Shown: positions 19,823 to 30,548, counted from the stretch's first letter. The stretch: DNA of 64,000 bases from Turnera subulata (GCA_028386065.3 JAKUCV010006243.1:101025-165024), one strand, 5' to 3'. The notes: generated by a model from the letters alone, not told the origin. A program made the numbers and translations.

Positions 19823-20470
19823 TGAAGCGCCCCGACCCGTATTTACCGTACATAGTAAACACGTGCCGGAACTGTAACGACCCAACCAAACAAGCCCAGC
19901 ATACAGTGTATACAACAGAAACTCTAGCTCAACAGCCCAAAATATAACCATCATAAATCTGGCCCTTCGGCCCAACATCAAAACATATCACCCGAACCCG
20001 GGATCATCAATAATAACTCAACCAGCCCATTGGCCCAATAATATCAATAAACAGCACAGCGGAAGACTTAATAACTCACAAAGACAGTGTATGCGACACT
20101 GATGCAAACTATGGATCCGAGTCCTATCCGATGGATAACGCCGCAACCTGTCTGGAATGCATCAAACCTGAACCACAAATAACTCAACCTACGGGAAGAA
20201 TGCCCGCAGGTGAGGGGTGAGTCCGAAGTGCCCACCAACCATGGATAGACGATCAATATGCAACACTATAAATTACTCAAAGTCGAAAACAAGCATAACA
20301 GCCAAAATACACCACACTAAAAGACTCGACCCAAAACTGGTCCAAGACCAAAAAGACTTAAACAAAAACCAATTTCCAATTTTATCTTTCCGGGCCCGTC
20401 ACGGATAAGCTAGGGGTCAGACCTGGTTCTCAACAAATTTCGGGTGCCAGATCAAATCCAAGAGAGCCCA

Positions 20471-20852
20471 GGGATCGACATCCTAAAAATAGTAACCCAG
20501 GGATAGACATCCCTAGCATAGACATGCTTATCACAAGTAACCCAGATCATGGCCACTACAAAACAGTCTTAAACCATCGAGTCGTACCACTACTTACCAC
20601 GTGACAATTATATTATCATCATTCAAACCAATTCTCAGGGATCAACATTCCTAGCCAAAATACCGGGATAGACATCCCAATCCAAACCGAGGATCAACAT
20701 TCTTATCACATTTACTATTTAATCCATTATTCTTAATACCAAAAAGACACAAGGATAAACATCCAAAAACTTAACGTACGATAAACATTCCAAAATCAAA
20801 TCACGGGGATAAACATCCCAAAACTCAATCAAGATACTGGGATAAACATCCC
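20471..20852. repeat. Array of 14-nt hairpins (GGGAT-NNAC-ATCCC type)
   Basis: About ten sites with a 5-bp stem and a 4-nt loop ending in AC: 20471, 20500, 20515, 20638, 20665, 20690, 20753, 20780, 20806 and 20839. Most are GGGAT/ATCCC, but 20515 is AGCAT/ATGCT, which keeps pairing by matched changes. A few have one mismatch. Confidence 0.85.
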
Positions 20853-22320
20853 GAGTCAAACCACAGCAAATGCAACAATCAACAGTGCAATAATCATCAA
20901 ACACAACAACCGAGTAATACAGGCACATATTGAAGGAAATCCATCCTCACCTTAGCCGAGTACTCAACTCCGAAGACAATGACCGGTCCCAAGCCGGCTC
21001 CTCGGGAAACTGCCTGATATCAAAACCTATACAACAAAACATATGCTCACATAAATGCACATAATCGGTATACTATGATGCCAATACTGCGAAATAAACC
21101 CATCTTGGTTCATATCCTTTATTATCATCTTTTACCGAAAATATTATATCGTACGTATATCCGAATATAATTTCGGTACCATACTTTAATTAAAACTCTT
21201 TTCAAAATATTTTCATAAATTAATTATACTTTTCCCAAAATATAATCACCATAATTTTTTGGAAAAGATAACATACGTGCATATATATTTTCCAATATTT
21301 TTTATAAAACTATTTACCATAATATAATTACCAAATATTATTATTTATCAAAAATATATATATATTATTCATATGCTATATATGTTATTTTACATAAAAT
21401 ATATATTCATAAAAGCTTATTTTGAAAATAAATACAAATTATTAAATAGGTACTTTTATTTTCTAAAGACAAAATACATTTCTAAAACAATAATAATTTC
21501 CACATAATTATCAATTTTCTGAAATATAAATTATGTATTCTATAGATATTTCTACAAAGGTAGTTATCATAATTTTTCAGGGAAAATAATATATATTTAA
21601 AATTTCCAGAAATTGTTTTCATGGTATATATATATTTTTCCAACTAATAATAGTTTTTCCAAAACATAACTTAATTATTTAACAAAGTATATATATTTAT
21701 ATTTTTCTCAAAATACTAGAATTAAACTTACCATAATTTTCTCAAAGTGAATATATATATATTTTTTTCAAAATTAAATACCAGAAAATAAATAAACATA
21801 TATATATATTTTGTTTGTTTTTTTTTAAAAAAATAAAACCGGACTGGGCCATGAATAGTGCAGCCCAGACCAAGGCAGAAGGCCCAAAACACACGCCCAC
21901 GCCCAGGCCTGGTCCAACACCCATCCGGCCCAACCAGGCTTCTGCTCGCGACCCGCCCGAAAGAAACGGGTCGTTGCAACCCACGGGTCTCACCTTAGCG
22001 GGAACAGCGACGACGGCGACGATAGCAAGAGCGGCAGCAACGGTGCAGGCGTCGCGAGGCGAGGGCAACGTCGCTGGTACTGGCGGCTGCAGGTGGCGGC
22101 GCGAGGTGCGGTGGCAGCAAGACAGGGAGGCGGATCCGCGGGTCGTCCGTCGGGTCAATGGCTCCTGGCGGCGCGTCTCGCGGCGGAAGGAGGAGGAGGC
22201 AGCGCCGTTGAGTTCGCGACAACGCGGCGATCCTGATGGCGTCGGTGGTGAGTCGAGCCGCAGCGCCCATCCACCCGGCGTGCACAGTGTCTCGAGGGTG
22301 ACGGCACTGTTCACCCCTTC

Positions 22321-22532
22321 TGTTTTTTTTTCTTTCTTTTCTGATTTCTTTCTTTTTCTTCCTATTTTTCTTTCATTTTCTTTTTTTTCTATTCCTTCTA
22401 TTTTATTATTTTTTTCTTCTTTTTTTCCTCTCTATTTTTTTCTTTTTTTTTCTTCTCTTTTTTTCTTTTTTTTTTCTTACCTTCCTCTCCTCTTCCTTTC
22501 TTCCTCTTCCCTGCTCTTCTTCCGCTTTTATA
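22321..22532. repeat. Pyrimidine (T-rich) tract of Tek-N1 3' LTR
   Basis: About 210 bp of T with interspersed C on the plus strand; the element's own strand is therefore A/G-rich. Equivalent tracts: 27690-27900 and 56257-56455. Frames across it are low-complexity and not genes. Confidence 0.85.
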
Positions 22533-22826
22533 CACATACTTAGCCGCCATCAATAATGCTGGCGTGTCCGATGCGGACCAAAAAGTAACTGATATCCCTT
22601 AGTTATTTTCCAGTGTGATTTTCTGAGGATTCCTGGACCCCAAAAATACCAACTTAGGTCCGAAAAATCCACGGAAAAATCCCGAGCGCTGGAAAAGAGT
22701 CGGTTACGAAAAACGACGCCCGATTTAAATTGAATTAATTACCCAAGATTAATTCATTCGATAATTTGCTGTAAAAAGACTTTTACAGTCGCGGTAAAAA
22801 TCCAAATTTTTACCCGGGCTGTTACA

Positions 22827-22866
22827 TTCTACCCACCTTAAAAAGAATTTCGTCCCCGAAATTCCG
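22827..22866 (-). promoter_or_regulatory. Tek-N1 polypurine tract region
   Basis: On the minus strand, GACGAAATTCTTTTTAAGG then TGGGTAGAA runs directly into the LTR start TGTAACAGCCC. This is the wording seen before the 3' LTR of many plant chromoviruses. The same is at 56740-56780 in Tek-N2. Confidence 0.85.
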
Positions 22867-22937
22867 TCTTATCCGTGGGTCCTACCACGATAAGCTTCTG
22901 GCACACTCTGCCAGGTGTCCAAACTCAACGCTAGATA

Positions 22938-23012
22938 CCGCTTATACCCTTAAGCGACATCTCCTCCGCTTGTAAATACCAAACTGCATAACTGAGACAC
23001 TCACTCTCATCC
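22938..23012 (+). promoter_or_regulatory. Putative promoter/leader of antisense gene 1
   Basis: A CGCTTA/TAAGCG hairpin (loop TACCCT) at about 22940-22958 is followed by a weak TATA-like TGTAAATA near 22971. In Tek-N2 the same place has a 9-bp stem (56849-56872) and a good TATAAAAA (56883-56890) 35-40 bp before the ATG. Confidence 0.45.
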
Positions 23013-23390
23013 ATGGACTCTCCACTAAGATCAAGAACCACCTCAGACTCCGAGGATAACAGCTACATAGGTGGTACTGCTTTCCCGACAAGCTCCGATG
23101 TAGAACCTCCCAAGAAGCGGTCCAAGACAGACACCATCAGTCTAATGGAAGATGTGGTGGTCTCCCCAAGACAGCGAAAGAAGTGTGCAAGCAAAGAAGC
23201 TGATGATCGGAAGGGCAAAGCAGCGGCTGAAAGCAGCACTCCACTGCAGACGCTATCGCAGCTGAACGTCTCACTGAAGAAGGTCAGCTCGGCGGAGATG
23301 CAGATAGAACTGGCGTGCGCGGAACTCTTTCCCCACGTCAAAAACATCCAAAAACTTGTAAAAGACCTTGAGAAGCAAGTAACTCCTTAG
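23013..23390 (+). CDS. Tek-N antisense gene 1, 125-aa basic protein of unknown function
   Basis: ATG at 23013, 125 codons, stop 23388-23390. The N-terminal third is Ser/Asp-rich (SDSEDNSYIGG) and is followed by a basic PPKKRSK cluster that looks like a nuclear localisation signal, and a second basic cluster (RQRKK). The last 50 residues (LSQLNVSLKKVSSAEMQIELACAELFPHV then KNIQKLVKDLEKQV) are predicted helical, possibly coiled coil. I do not recognise a family. It lies antisense to the retroelement, with its own AATAAA signals 35-40 bp after the stop (23425-23434). A homologue in Tek-N2 (56925-57303) is conserved along the entire length but broken by one inserted base. Confidence 0.7.
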   Translation: MDSPLRSRTTSDSEDNSYIGGTAFPTSSDVEPPKKRSKTDTISLMEDVVVSPRQRKKCASKEADDRKGKAAAESSTPLQTLSQLNVSLKKVSSAEMQIELACAELFPHVKNIQKLVKDLEKQVTP

Positions 23391-24333
23391 AGTACTTCTT
23401 CTCCGTATTGTAAAAACGTTATGAAATAAATAAAACAAGTTTTCTTTTTAAATCAAGACTTTTATGTTACGAAATCTCTTGCTAAGACATGAAAACTCAT
23501 GTTTAACAGAAAAGCAAAATATTTAAAGCAAAACAAAACCATCAAGAAGAAAAATAAAAACAAACATAAAGATGTTAAAAACAAAACCAACAAAAGGAAG
23601 TAAAACCAACATAAAGATATTAAAAACAAAACAAAACTCGTTTAACAAAATCAAAACATAAAGAAGTTAAAATAAAAACATATTTTCATGATCAGCGCTC
23701 ACATCGGTCGTAAACATCCTCGATCCCGAGAAACATAACATGCCCAGCTAACGGTAATGTCGGTTCCCCTCGTGAAAAAGACATCCGTTAACTCGCAAGG
23801 CGATAATCACGAGCACGTCCTGTGTCCCTCAAAAGAAACGTTATCCACTTGTTTACAAATTCCATATGAGCCAAAAACGTCTGTCAAGTCTCGTATCCCT
23901 CCATGATGTCCGAACTGGTGTAAGCTTGTCGCACATGCACTTTACTCGAGGTACGGTCCCATCAGTCTAGCCACAACGGTCATGGATGCATGTGATAAAA
24001 GATGCAGGAAAAGTCATAAAAAGAATAAAGCAAGGTTGCCAAGGCGTTAGAAAATCGTGAGATGGAAAAGAGCTGAAAAACACTTGCATTTGTAGCCCGA
24101 AAATCGTATAAAGTAACGAAGCAAAATTTCAAACCATGGCAAAATTTTCAAAAAGCAAAATCCAATCAACGACGAAATTTTCAAAAAGAAAAACCTCGAA
24201 GATCGAAAATGGTTTAAAGTTTTGTGAAGGGAATCTGCTTTTCCCATCACCGAAAAATCCTTTAGACATTCCCAGGGGATAGGTGGGGTCTAAACTTTGA
24301 AAAATGAAACGGTAATCACGCTCCCCATAAGAG
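23391..24333. other. Region between the two antisense genes of Tek-N1
   Basis: A polyadenylation signal region, then A-rich DNA with short repeats (AACATAAAGATRTTAAAAAC, 23510-23690), then about 300 bp (23695-24000) strikingly similar to 57530-57840 of Tek-N2, which is more conserved than expected for spacer and may be the promoter of gene 2. No frame of note. Confidence 0.55.
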
Positions 24334-24340
24334 TATAAAA
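24334..24340 (+). promoter_or_regulatory. TATA box of antisense gene 2
   Basis: TATAAAA in CCCCATAAGAGTATAAAAGA, 115 bp before the ATG at 24455. It is conserved at 58052-58058 in Tek-N2 (109 bp before its ATG) together with the flanking TAATCACGCTCCCCATAAGA. Confidence 0.6.
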
Positions 24341-24454
24341 GATGGAGTGGTGAGATGTAAATCATCAAAAGCATTTTGAAAGAGAGTTTTGTATCATGTT
24401 TAGAAAAATAAACGCAAAACACATCCAGAAAAGACACAAAATCGCCAAGTCAGA

Positions 24455-25138
24455 ATGCCTGCTCCATCATCCGTCTTTTTCGTCGAAGGTGCCTCCCTAG
24501 GCAGAAGAAACCGGCTGGCCTACAGCATGATCAACGAACGTCCCGAGGAACTACTGAACGAGCTCGGCAGGATGCCCCGTCTGGTTTTCGTCGACGAACT
24601 CTACTCGTCGAGGTTCTTCGTCACTCCCATGGAAGAGACGTTCTTCCTAGAGGACCAAGGCACCCTGAGGACCTCCTTCTACGGCTCGGCAAATTCCGTC
24701 ATGTTTTTCATTTCCGAAAGACTTCAGGAATTCAACCTTGAGCCCACTTGCCATTTCCTGGACCAAGGCACCTACTACCAGCTCTCGATGACTGCCCAAA
24801 GCATGCCCAGAGTCACTCGGTTACCCACAACTTGGCCAAAGGCCCGACTGCTAGTGTGGAACTGCAGAGGAATCGGTAGGCGTTCCCAGGAGTTCTCGCG
24901 TACCCTGAGGGATCTGAAGAACCAGTACAAGCCCAACATGGTTCTTCTCACGGAGACCCAATGGCAGCCTGAAGACGATCACGGTGTCATCCCTCTCCAG
25001 TTCCCTCCAGTTAACCGGTTCGAGCTTCCTGGCCAGAACAACACAGGCGGCATGTGGTTCTCGTGGAACGACAACATCAGGGTGAACATTAACAATGACC
25101 CCAATAGCTTCAGGGTCAATGTTGTACCAAGGCGATGA
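24455..25138 (+). CDS. Tek-N antisense gene 2: unknown domain fused to LINE-endonuclease-like segment
   Basis: ATG at 24455, 227 residues, intact. Residues 1-125 (VFFVEGASLGRRNRLAY, LNELGRMPRLVFVDELYSS) match nothing I know. Residues about 130-227 resemble the start of plant LINE ORF2 endonuclease (exonuclease-endonuclease-phosphatase fold): LLVWNCRGIGRRSQEFSRTL has the metal-site Asn and VLLTETQW the metal-binding Glu, followed by GGMWFSWND, like the GG.W..W block. The later Asp/His catalytic motifs are absent, so nuclease activity is unlikely. The same 227-codon length and stop occur in Tek-N2 (58167-58850), so the truncated fusion predates both insertions. It could be a domesticated binding module or a decaying capture. 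Confidence 0.7.
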   Translation: MPAPSSVFFVEGASLGRRNRLAYSMINERPEELLNELGRMPRLVFVDELYSSRFFVTPMEETFFLEDQGTLRTSFYGSANSVMFFISERLQEFNLEPTCHFLDQGTYYQLSMTAQSMPRVTRLPTTWPKARLLVWNCRGIGRRSQEFSRTLRDLKNQYKPNMVLLTETQWQPEDDHGVIPLQFPPVNRFELPGQNNTGGMWFSWNDNIRVNINNDPNSFRVNVVPRR

Positions 25139-25392
25139 ATGTTTTTTTTTTATAATAATGTAATGTAATATTAATGTTTGTAATGATAATATTAGAAATA
25201 TTAATAATATTTATGTTTCCGCTTATTTATGGCATCAATTACCTCTTATGTGTATATTCTGTGGCAAGCTGGCGTCCCTCGACTGGATCCATCTTGTGCT
25301 AACTAAATAATATAAAATAATAAACAAATGGAGCGAACTATGCAAACAAGAACAACAAACACACAAGGACTACCCGACAAGACCTAACGCCC
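25139..25392. other. 3' flank of antisense gene 2
   Basis: AT-rich TATAATAATG and TAATATT runs could serve 3'-end formation; no canonical AATAAA was chosen. The region is conserved at 58851-59106. No frame. Confidence 0.45.
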
Positions 25393-25404
25393 GCTTTGCT
25401 ACCA
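25393..25404 (-). promoter_or_regulatory. Tek-N1 primer-binding site
   Basis: The minus strand reads TGGTAGCAAAGC, 4 nt inside the 5' LTR end; Tek-N2 has TGGTATCGGAGC (59118-59107), closer to the initiator-Met consensus TGGTATCAGAGC. It fixes the transcription direction as minus. Confidence 0.8.
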
Positions 25405-25408
25405 AAAA

Positions 25409-28200
25409 TGAAACGCTCCGACCCGTATTTACCATACACAGTAAACACGTGCCGGAACTATAACGACCCAACCAAACAAAGCCCAACATACAATGTATAC
25501 ATCAGTAACTCTGGCTCAACAGCCCAAAATATAAACATCTGAAATCTGGCCTTCGGCCCGACATGAAACCGTCATCAAATCTCGGTAATATCAATAACAA
25601 CACAACCGGCCCAATGGCCCAACAATAGCAATAAACAACACAACAAAAGACTTAATAAGTCACAAAGACACTGTATGCGACACTAATGCAAACTAATGGA
25701 TCCGAGTTCTGTCCGAGGGATAACACAGCGGCCTGTCTGGAATGCAATATACCTGAACCACAAATAACTCAACCTACGGGATGAAAGCCCGTAGGTGAGG
25801 GGAGAGTCCGAAGTGCTCACAACCATGGATAGACGATCAATATGCGACACTATAAATTACTCAAGGTCGAAAACACAGGCATAACAGCCAAAATAAACCA
25901 ATCCAAAAGACTCGACGCAAAACTGGTCCAAGACCAAAAAGACTCAAATAAAAATCCAATTTCCAATTTTAACTTTCCGGGCCCCGTCACGGATAAGCTA
26001 GGGGTCAGACCTGGTTCTCAACATATTTCGGGTGCCAGATCAAACCAAGAGAGCCTAGGGATCGACATCCCAAAATAGTAACCCAGGGATAGACATCCCA
26101 AGCACAGACATGCTTTTCACAAGTAACCCAGGTCATGGCCACCACAAAACTGTCTTAAACCATCGAGTCGTACCACTACTTACCACGTGACAATTATATT
26201 ATCATCATCCAAAACCAAGTCTCAGGGATCGACATCCCTAACCAAAATAACGGGATAGACATCCCAATCAAAAACCGAGGATCGACATCCTTATCACATT
26301 TTATTATTTAATCCATTATTCTTAATACCAAAAGACACAAGGATAAACATCCAAAAACTCAACACGTACAGGGATATACATCCCAAAATACAGTCAAGAT
26401 ACTGGGATAAACATCACGACAACAATCAAGACAATGGGATAAACATCCCGAATCAAACCACAACAAATGCAACAATCAACAGTGCAATAATCATCAAACA
26501 CAACAACCGAGTAATATAGGCACATATCGAAGGAAATCCATCCTCACCTTCGCCGATTACTCAACTCTGAAGACAGTGACCGGTCCCAAGCCGGCTCCTC
26601 GGGAAACTGCCCGATATCAAAACCTATACAACAAAACATATGCTCACATAAATGCACATAATCGGTATACTATGTGCCAATACTTCGAAATAAACCCATC
26701 CCGGTTCATATCCTTTATTATCATCTTTTACCGAAAATATTATACCGTACGTATATCCGAATATAATTTCGGTACCGTAATTTAACTAAAAATCTTTTCA
26801 AAATATTTTTATAAATTCATTATACTTTTCCCAAAATATAATCACCATAATTTTCTGGAAAAGATAACATATGTATATATATGTTTTCCAATTTTTTTTT
26901 GTAAAACTATTACCATAATATAATTACCAAATATTATTATTATTTATCAAAAATATATATATTAATCATATGTTATATATGTTATTTTCCAGAAAATATA
27001 TATTCATAAAAGCTTAGTCTGAAAATAAATAAAAATTATTAGATAGGTACTTTTATTTTCTAAAGAAAAAATATATTTCCAAAACAATAATAATTTCCAC
27101 ATAATTATCAATTTTCTGAAATATAAAAAATGTATTCTATATTTATTTTTACAATGGTAGTTATCATAATTTTCCAGGGAAAATAATATATATTTAAAAT
27201 TTCCAGAAATTATTTTCATGGTATATATATTTTTTTCCAACTAATAATAGTTTTTCCAAAACATAACTTAATTATTTAACAAAGTATATATATTTATATT
27301 TTTCTCAAAATACCAGAATTAAACTTACCATAATTTTCTCAAAGTGAATATATATTTTTTTTCAAAATTAAATTCCAAAAAATAAATAAACATATATATA
27401 TTTTGTTTGTTTTTTTAAAAAATAAAACCGGATTGGGCCATGGATAGTGCAGCCCAGACCAAGGCAGCAGGCCCGAAACACAGGCCCACGCCCAGGCCTG
27501 GTCCAACACCCATCCGGCCCAACTCAGGCTTCTGTTTGCGACCCGCCCGAAAGAAACGAGAGGAGGCAGCGCCGTTGAGGTCGCGACGGCGCGGCGATCC
27601 TGATGGCGTCGGTGGTGAGTCGAGCTGCGGCGCCGATCCGCCCGGCGTGCACAGTGTCCCGAGGGTGACGGCACTGTTCACCCCTTTCGTTTTTTTTTCT
27701 TTCTTTCTTTTTCTTCCTATTTTTCTTTCATTTTCTTTTTTTTTGTTTCTATTTTATTATTTTTTTTCTTCTTTTTTTTTCCCTCTCTGTTTTTTTTCTC
27801 TTTTTTTTCTTTCCTTTTCTTTTTTTTTTATTTTCTTCTTTTTTTTTTCTTTCCTTCCTCTCCTCTTCCTTTCTTCCTCTTCCTTACTCTTCTTCCGCTT
27901 TTATACACAAACTTAGCCGCCATCAATAATGCAGGCGGGTCCGATCCGGACCAGAAAATAACTGATACCCCCTTAGTTATTTTCCGGTGTGATCTTTTGA
28001 GGATTCTGGGACCCGAAAAATACCAACTTAGGTCCGAAAAATCCACGGAAAAATCCCGAGCGCGGGAAAAGACTCGGTTACGAAAAACGACGCCCGATTT
28101 ACCTTGAATTAATTATCCAAGATTAATTCATTCGGTAATTCGCTGTAAAAAGACTTTTACAGTCCCGGTAAAAATCCAAATTTTTACGCGGGCTGTTACA
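25409..28200 (-). repeat. Tek-N1 5' LTR (right)
   Basis: The plus strand starts TGAAACGCTCCGACCCG and ends GCGGGCTGTTACA. It carries the same blocks as the left LTR: hairpin array 26058-26450, AT-rich DNA 26700-27420, pyrimidine tract 27690-27900. About 210 bp of the GC-rich part are missing near 27555. Confidence 0.88.
26058..26450. repeat. Hairpin array in Tek-N1 5' LTR
   Basis: It has GGGATCGACATCCC at 26058, GGGATAGACATCCC at 26086 and 26253 region, AGGGAT/ATCCCT at 26224 and AGGATCGACATCCT at 26278, then several GGGATAAACATCCC. Where the left LTR has mismatches (20471, 20638, 20690) this LTR is fully paired. Confidence 0.85.
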
Positions 28201-28205
28201 TATTT
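28201..28205. repeat. Target-site duplication TATTT, right of Tek-N1
   Basis: Partner of 19818-19822. It shows that 19823-28200 inserted as one unit. Confidence 0.85.
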
Positions 28206-28444
28206 AATTAATTATTTTAAAAGAAAATAAAACATATTCTCTCCACCATCATGTTTTTCTCTTCCAGACATTTTTTTCGCTCGACTACAACAAGTTTCGT
28301 TGTACTTCTCTCTAGAGAAAATTCTACTCATTCTTCTCATTCAACAAAGATCCAGTTTTCCCTTGCAATCTAACAAGCAACAATAAATAACCGGATAATT
28401 ATTTCTCAATTGAAAATTACAATTTATTTTTTCCAATTTAAAAC
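28206..28444. other. AT-rich spacer, no feature seen
   Basis: It is T/C-rich around 28236-28380, then AT-rich. Nothing recognised. Confidence 0.4.
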
Positions 28445-29527
28445 TTATATTTTTAGAATTAAATCAAATTTTATTGCAAAATTGGTTAGAAAGACCTTAA
28501 CAATATGTACATTTGTGCAGACATGTACAGGCTAAGTATACTACAAGTATAGACTAAGTATACAACTGAGAATAACCGAAACTATAATGATGAAGTTGAC
28601 ATAACAAGCTTAATTCCCTAGAAATCACATAGTTAGTGGATAATGACCGGGCCTTTAGGTTTTTTGAGCCACAAAACCTTAGTTTCATATCAGCACAAAT
28701 AGCAGCTACTACAGCCTCAACGGAACGACATGTATGAGTGAAATAGTTAGAATTTTTCTCGTGCCATTGAAGATATATGCAAGCAAACCATGTAAAGCGC
28801 AAAAGCATAGACTGGATACTTTTCTTCTGCAAAAATTTTTGTGCCTAGGAGAATTTATGCTGCCAAGGACCTGCTTATCGAGATACATTGCAAAAAGAGT
28901 ATCCGAGACCAAACCTTTGCTGCAAAAGGGTACTAAAAAAATAAGTGATCCCGCGACTCTTCAAGATGCGAACAGAGAAGGCACGATGCATTAGAAAGAA
29001 TCCCCTAACTCAATAGCCTCTTCCTGGTTGATAATTTATCAAAGATGGCTAGCCATGAAATGTATGAATCCACACGACCAAAGTAGTTTAAACCAAGTTA
29101 CACGAGGTTACTTTGATCGGATAAAATCCTACGCACTTCTGACTGTATACAATCTCGTAGGGGATAGATTCCAAAGAATTCGGTCATTAGCAGATGATGA
29201 TGTAATGGAAGCAACTGTTGCTTGCTACGAACTAGAAATAATTAGCAGCCGAGTAGTAGGCTAGCTCCACTGGTTTTAAAAGATGAGCATGCGTACTTTA
29301 GCATGAAGTGGAATTTTAGTGCTGGGATCATAGAAGCAGGAATGATAGCAGATAAGACAGCAGCAAGATGCTATGAATCCCACCATACAAAGGTATGTTG
29401 CCCATTTACCATTAGAATGAGAGAAAACCGAGGCAAAGGTAGTTCTAATGTTTAAGATCTTGCGCATGCTCCAAGAGCAATTAGAAGGGATTGATATATT
29501 CCAAACACTTCTATTTGGGGATATAGG
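28445..29527 (-). pseudogene. LINE-3: degenerate LINE ORF2 3' part
   Basis: On the minus strand, frame-shifted pieces give KILNIR...HSNGKW near 29467-29400, a segment with PRVTWFKLLW near 29130, the zf-RVT zinc motif CLLCSHLEESRDHLFF at about 28985-28935, and LHGLLAYIFNGTRK near 28790. This is the order after RT in plant LINE ORF2. The 3' UTR-like end with CAATAAAATTTGATTTAATT lies near 28450-28490, without a clear poly(A). The upstream part is cut at 29527 by Copia-S. Confidence 0.65.
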
Positions 29528-30547
29528 TGTTAGCCTAAATATGTGTTAAATGCTTAATTAAGTGATTAATTAAGACTAATCTTGTTTAGTATATTTATGA
29601 TGATTATTCAATGCCTATATTATTATTTTGATGATTAACAAATAGTGTGGAAACCCCCTGTCTGTTTTAAGCATTTGCAGAAAATTTGGTTTCTGATACC
29701 GCGAAGATTTAGCTTCAGCATGGCTTTTCCATCGAACCAAAATGTCGCTGTCTGGGCAGTTGGAGTTGTGGTCCCGAAAATCAGCTGACTTTAAAGCAAT
29801 TAAAGCAACGGATTTACTTGGTCTCAAGGGTCAGAAAATGGTCAGAAAAGTGGTCCACACACCCTCCTTCATGCCTCAAAGAGTTGGTGGTCCTCACTTC
29901 TATTTTTGGAGATACTTTTTGAAGATTAAAGAACAATTTCTGCCCACGTAATTACCATATTTGGTTCAGCCAACAACCAAACGTTGACAGCTCTTAATTG
30001 AAGAAAGAAGTCAACTTGTGCGCCACCTGGATGCAACTAGCCGTTGGAAGACACTCCTCTCCATCCTTAGAATCTATAAATAGAGGATTGAAGCCTCACA
30101 GAAAATCAACCTAGCCATTCAAGAGATTCTAAGTTGTGAAAAAGAGCTTACCTTGAGAGATATTCTTTATGCTTAATTTGTGTAACTTCTTGAGTGAGTC
30201 ACTCTTGAAGCTTTGTCTTGGGAAAGGTTGTAATCAGCAGGATTAAGGGTTAATCTTGTTGGATAGACAAAGCTAGGTTTAGCTTTTGGGTTAATCTTAT
30301 TTGGCCCGCCTATAAAAGCCAAATTAGTGGATAGTTTAGAAATCCTAAAGGGGAGACCTTTAGATAGTGGAATGTACTCTTGAGTGGGGAACCACTATAA
30401 ATTGCCTGGGTACTTTGCTTTTCTGTCTTCTTTATCGCTTTTCATTTAGTTTCACATTTGGCTTCTGGGTCGAGCCAAATCTCTGAAAATCCAATAAAGA
30501 GGAAAAGCTAATTCAACCCCCTTTTCTTAGCCTTTTTTGGGCCAACA
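29528..30547 (+). repeat. Copia-S 5' LTR
   Basis: Begins TGTTAGCC, ends GGCCAACA, 1020 bp, followed by G and the primer site. A TATA box (TATAAATA, 30075-30082) is well placed for the LTR promoter. No partner LTR lies in the window. Confidence 0.85.
30075..30082 (+). promoter_or_regulatory. Copia-S LTR TATA box
   Basis: TATAAATA in GAATCTATAAATAGAGG, inside the LTR about 470 bp from its end. Confidence 0.65.
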
Positions 30548-30548
30548 G

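Larger units (their letters stand above)
19823..22826 (-). repeat. Tek-N1 3' LTR (left)
   Basis: The plus strand starts TGAAGCGCCCCGACCCG and ends GGGCTGTTACA. It contains the hairpin array 20471-20852, AT-rich DNA at 21100-21830, a GC-rich stretch at 21890-22310 and a pyrimidine tract at 22321-22530. It is about 210 bp longer than the right LTR because of the GC-rich stretch at about 21965-22190. Confidence 0.88.
19823..28200 (-). mobile_element. Tek-N1: non-autonomous chromovirus-like LTR element with antisense genes
   Basis: The LTRs are 25409-28200 (5') and 19823-22826 (3') in minus orientation. Orientation comes from the primer site (minus, 25404-25393) next to the right LTR and the GACGAAATTC...AAGGTGGGTAGAA purine tract next to the left LTR, which is the classical Tekay/Del arrangement. 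The 2.58-kb internal region has no gag, protease, RT or integrase; instead it holds two plus-strand frames. It must have been mobilised by a related autonomous element. Tek-N2 (53976 onward) has the same layout. Confidence 0.88.

Noticed and set aside
21815..22543. 242-codon frame in the Tek-N1 LTR
   Set aside because: The second half is a T-rich tract translating to F/S/L repeats and the first half is GC-rich LTR; the 5' LTR does not preserve it.
23013..25138. Endogenous pararetrovirus or other viral genes
   Set aside because: No RT, movement protein or capsid motif is present; flanking LTRs, primer site, purine tract and TSD place the genes within a chromovirus-like retroelement.
28734..28994. 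86-codon plus-strand frame
   Set aside because: It is the opposite strand of the LINE-3 zinc-binding region, whose motif CLLCSHLEESRDHLFF is on the minus strand.
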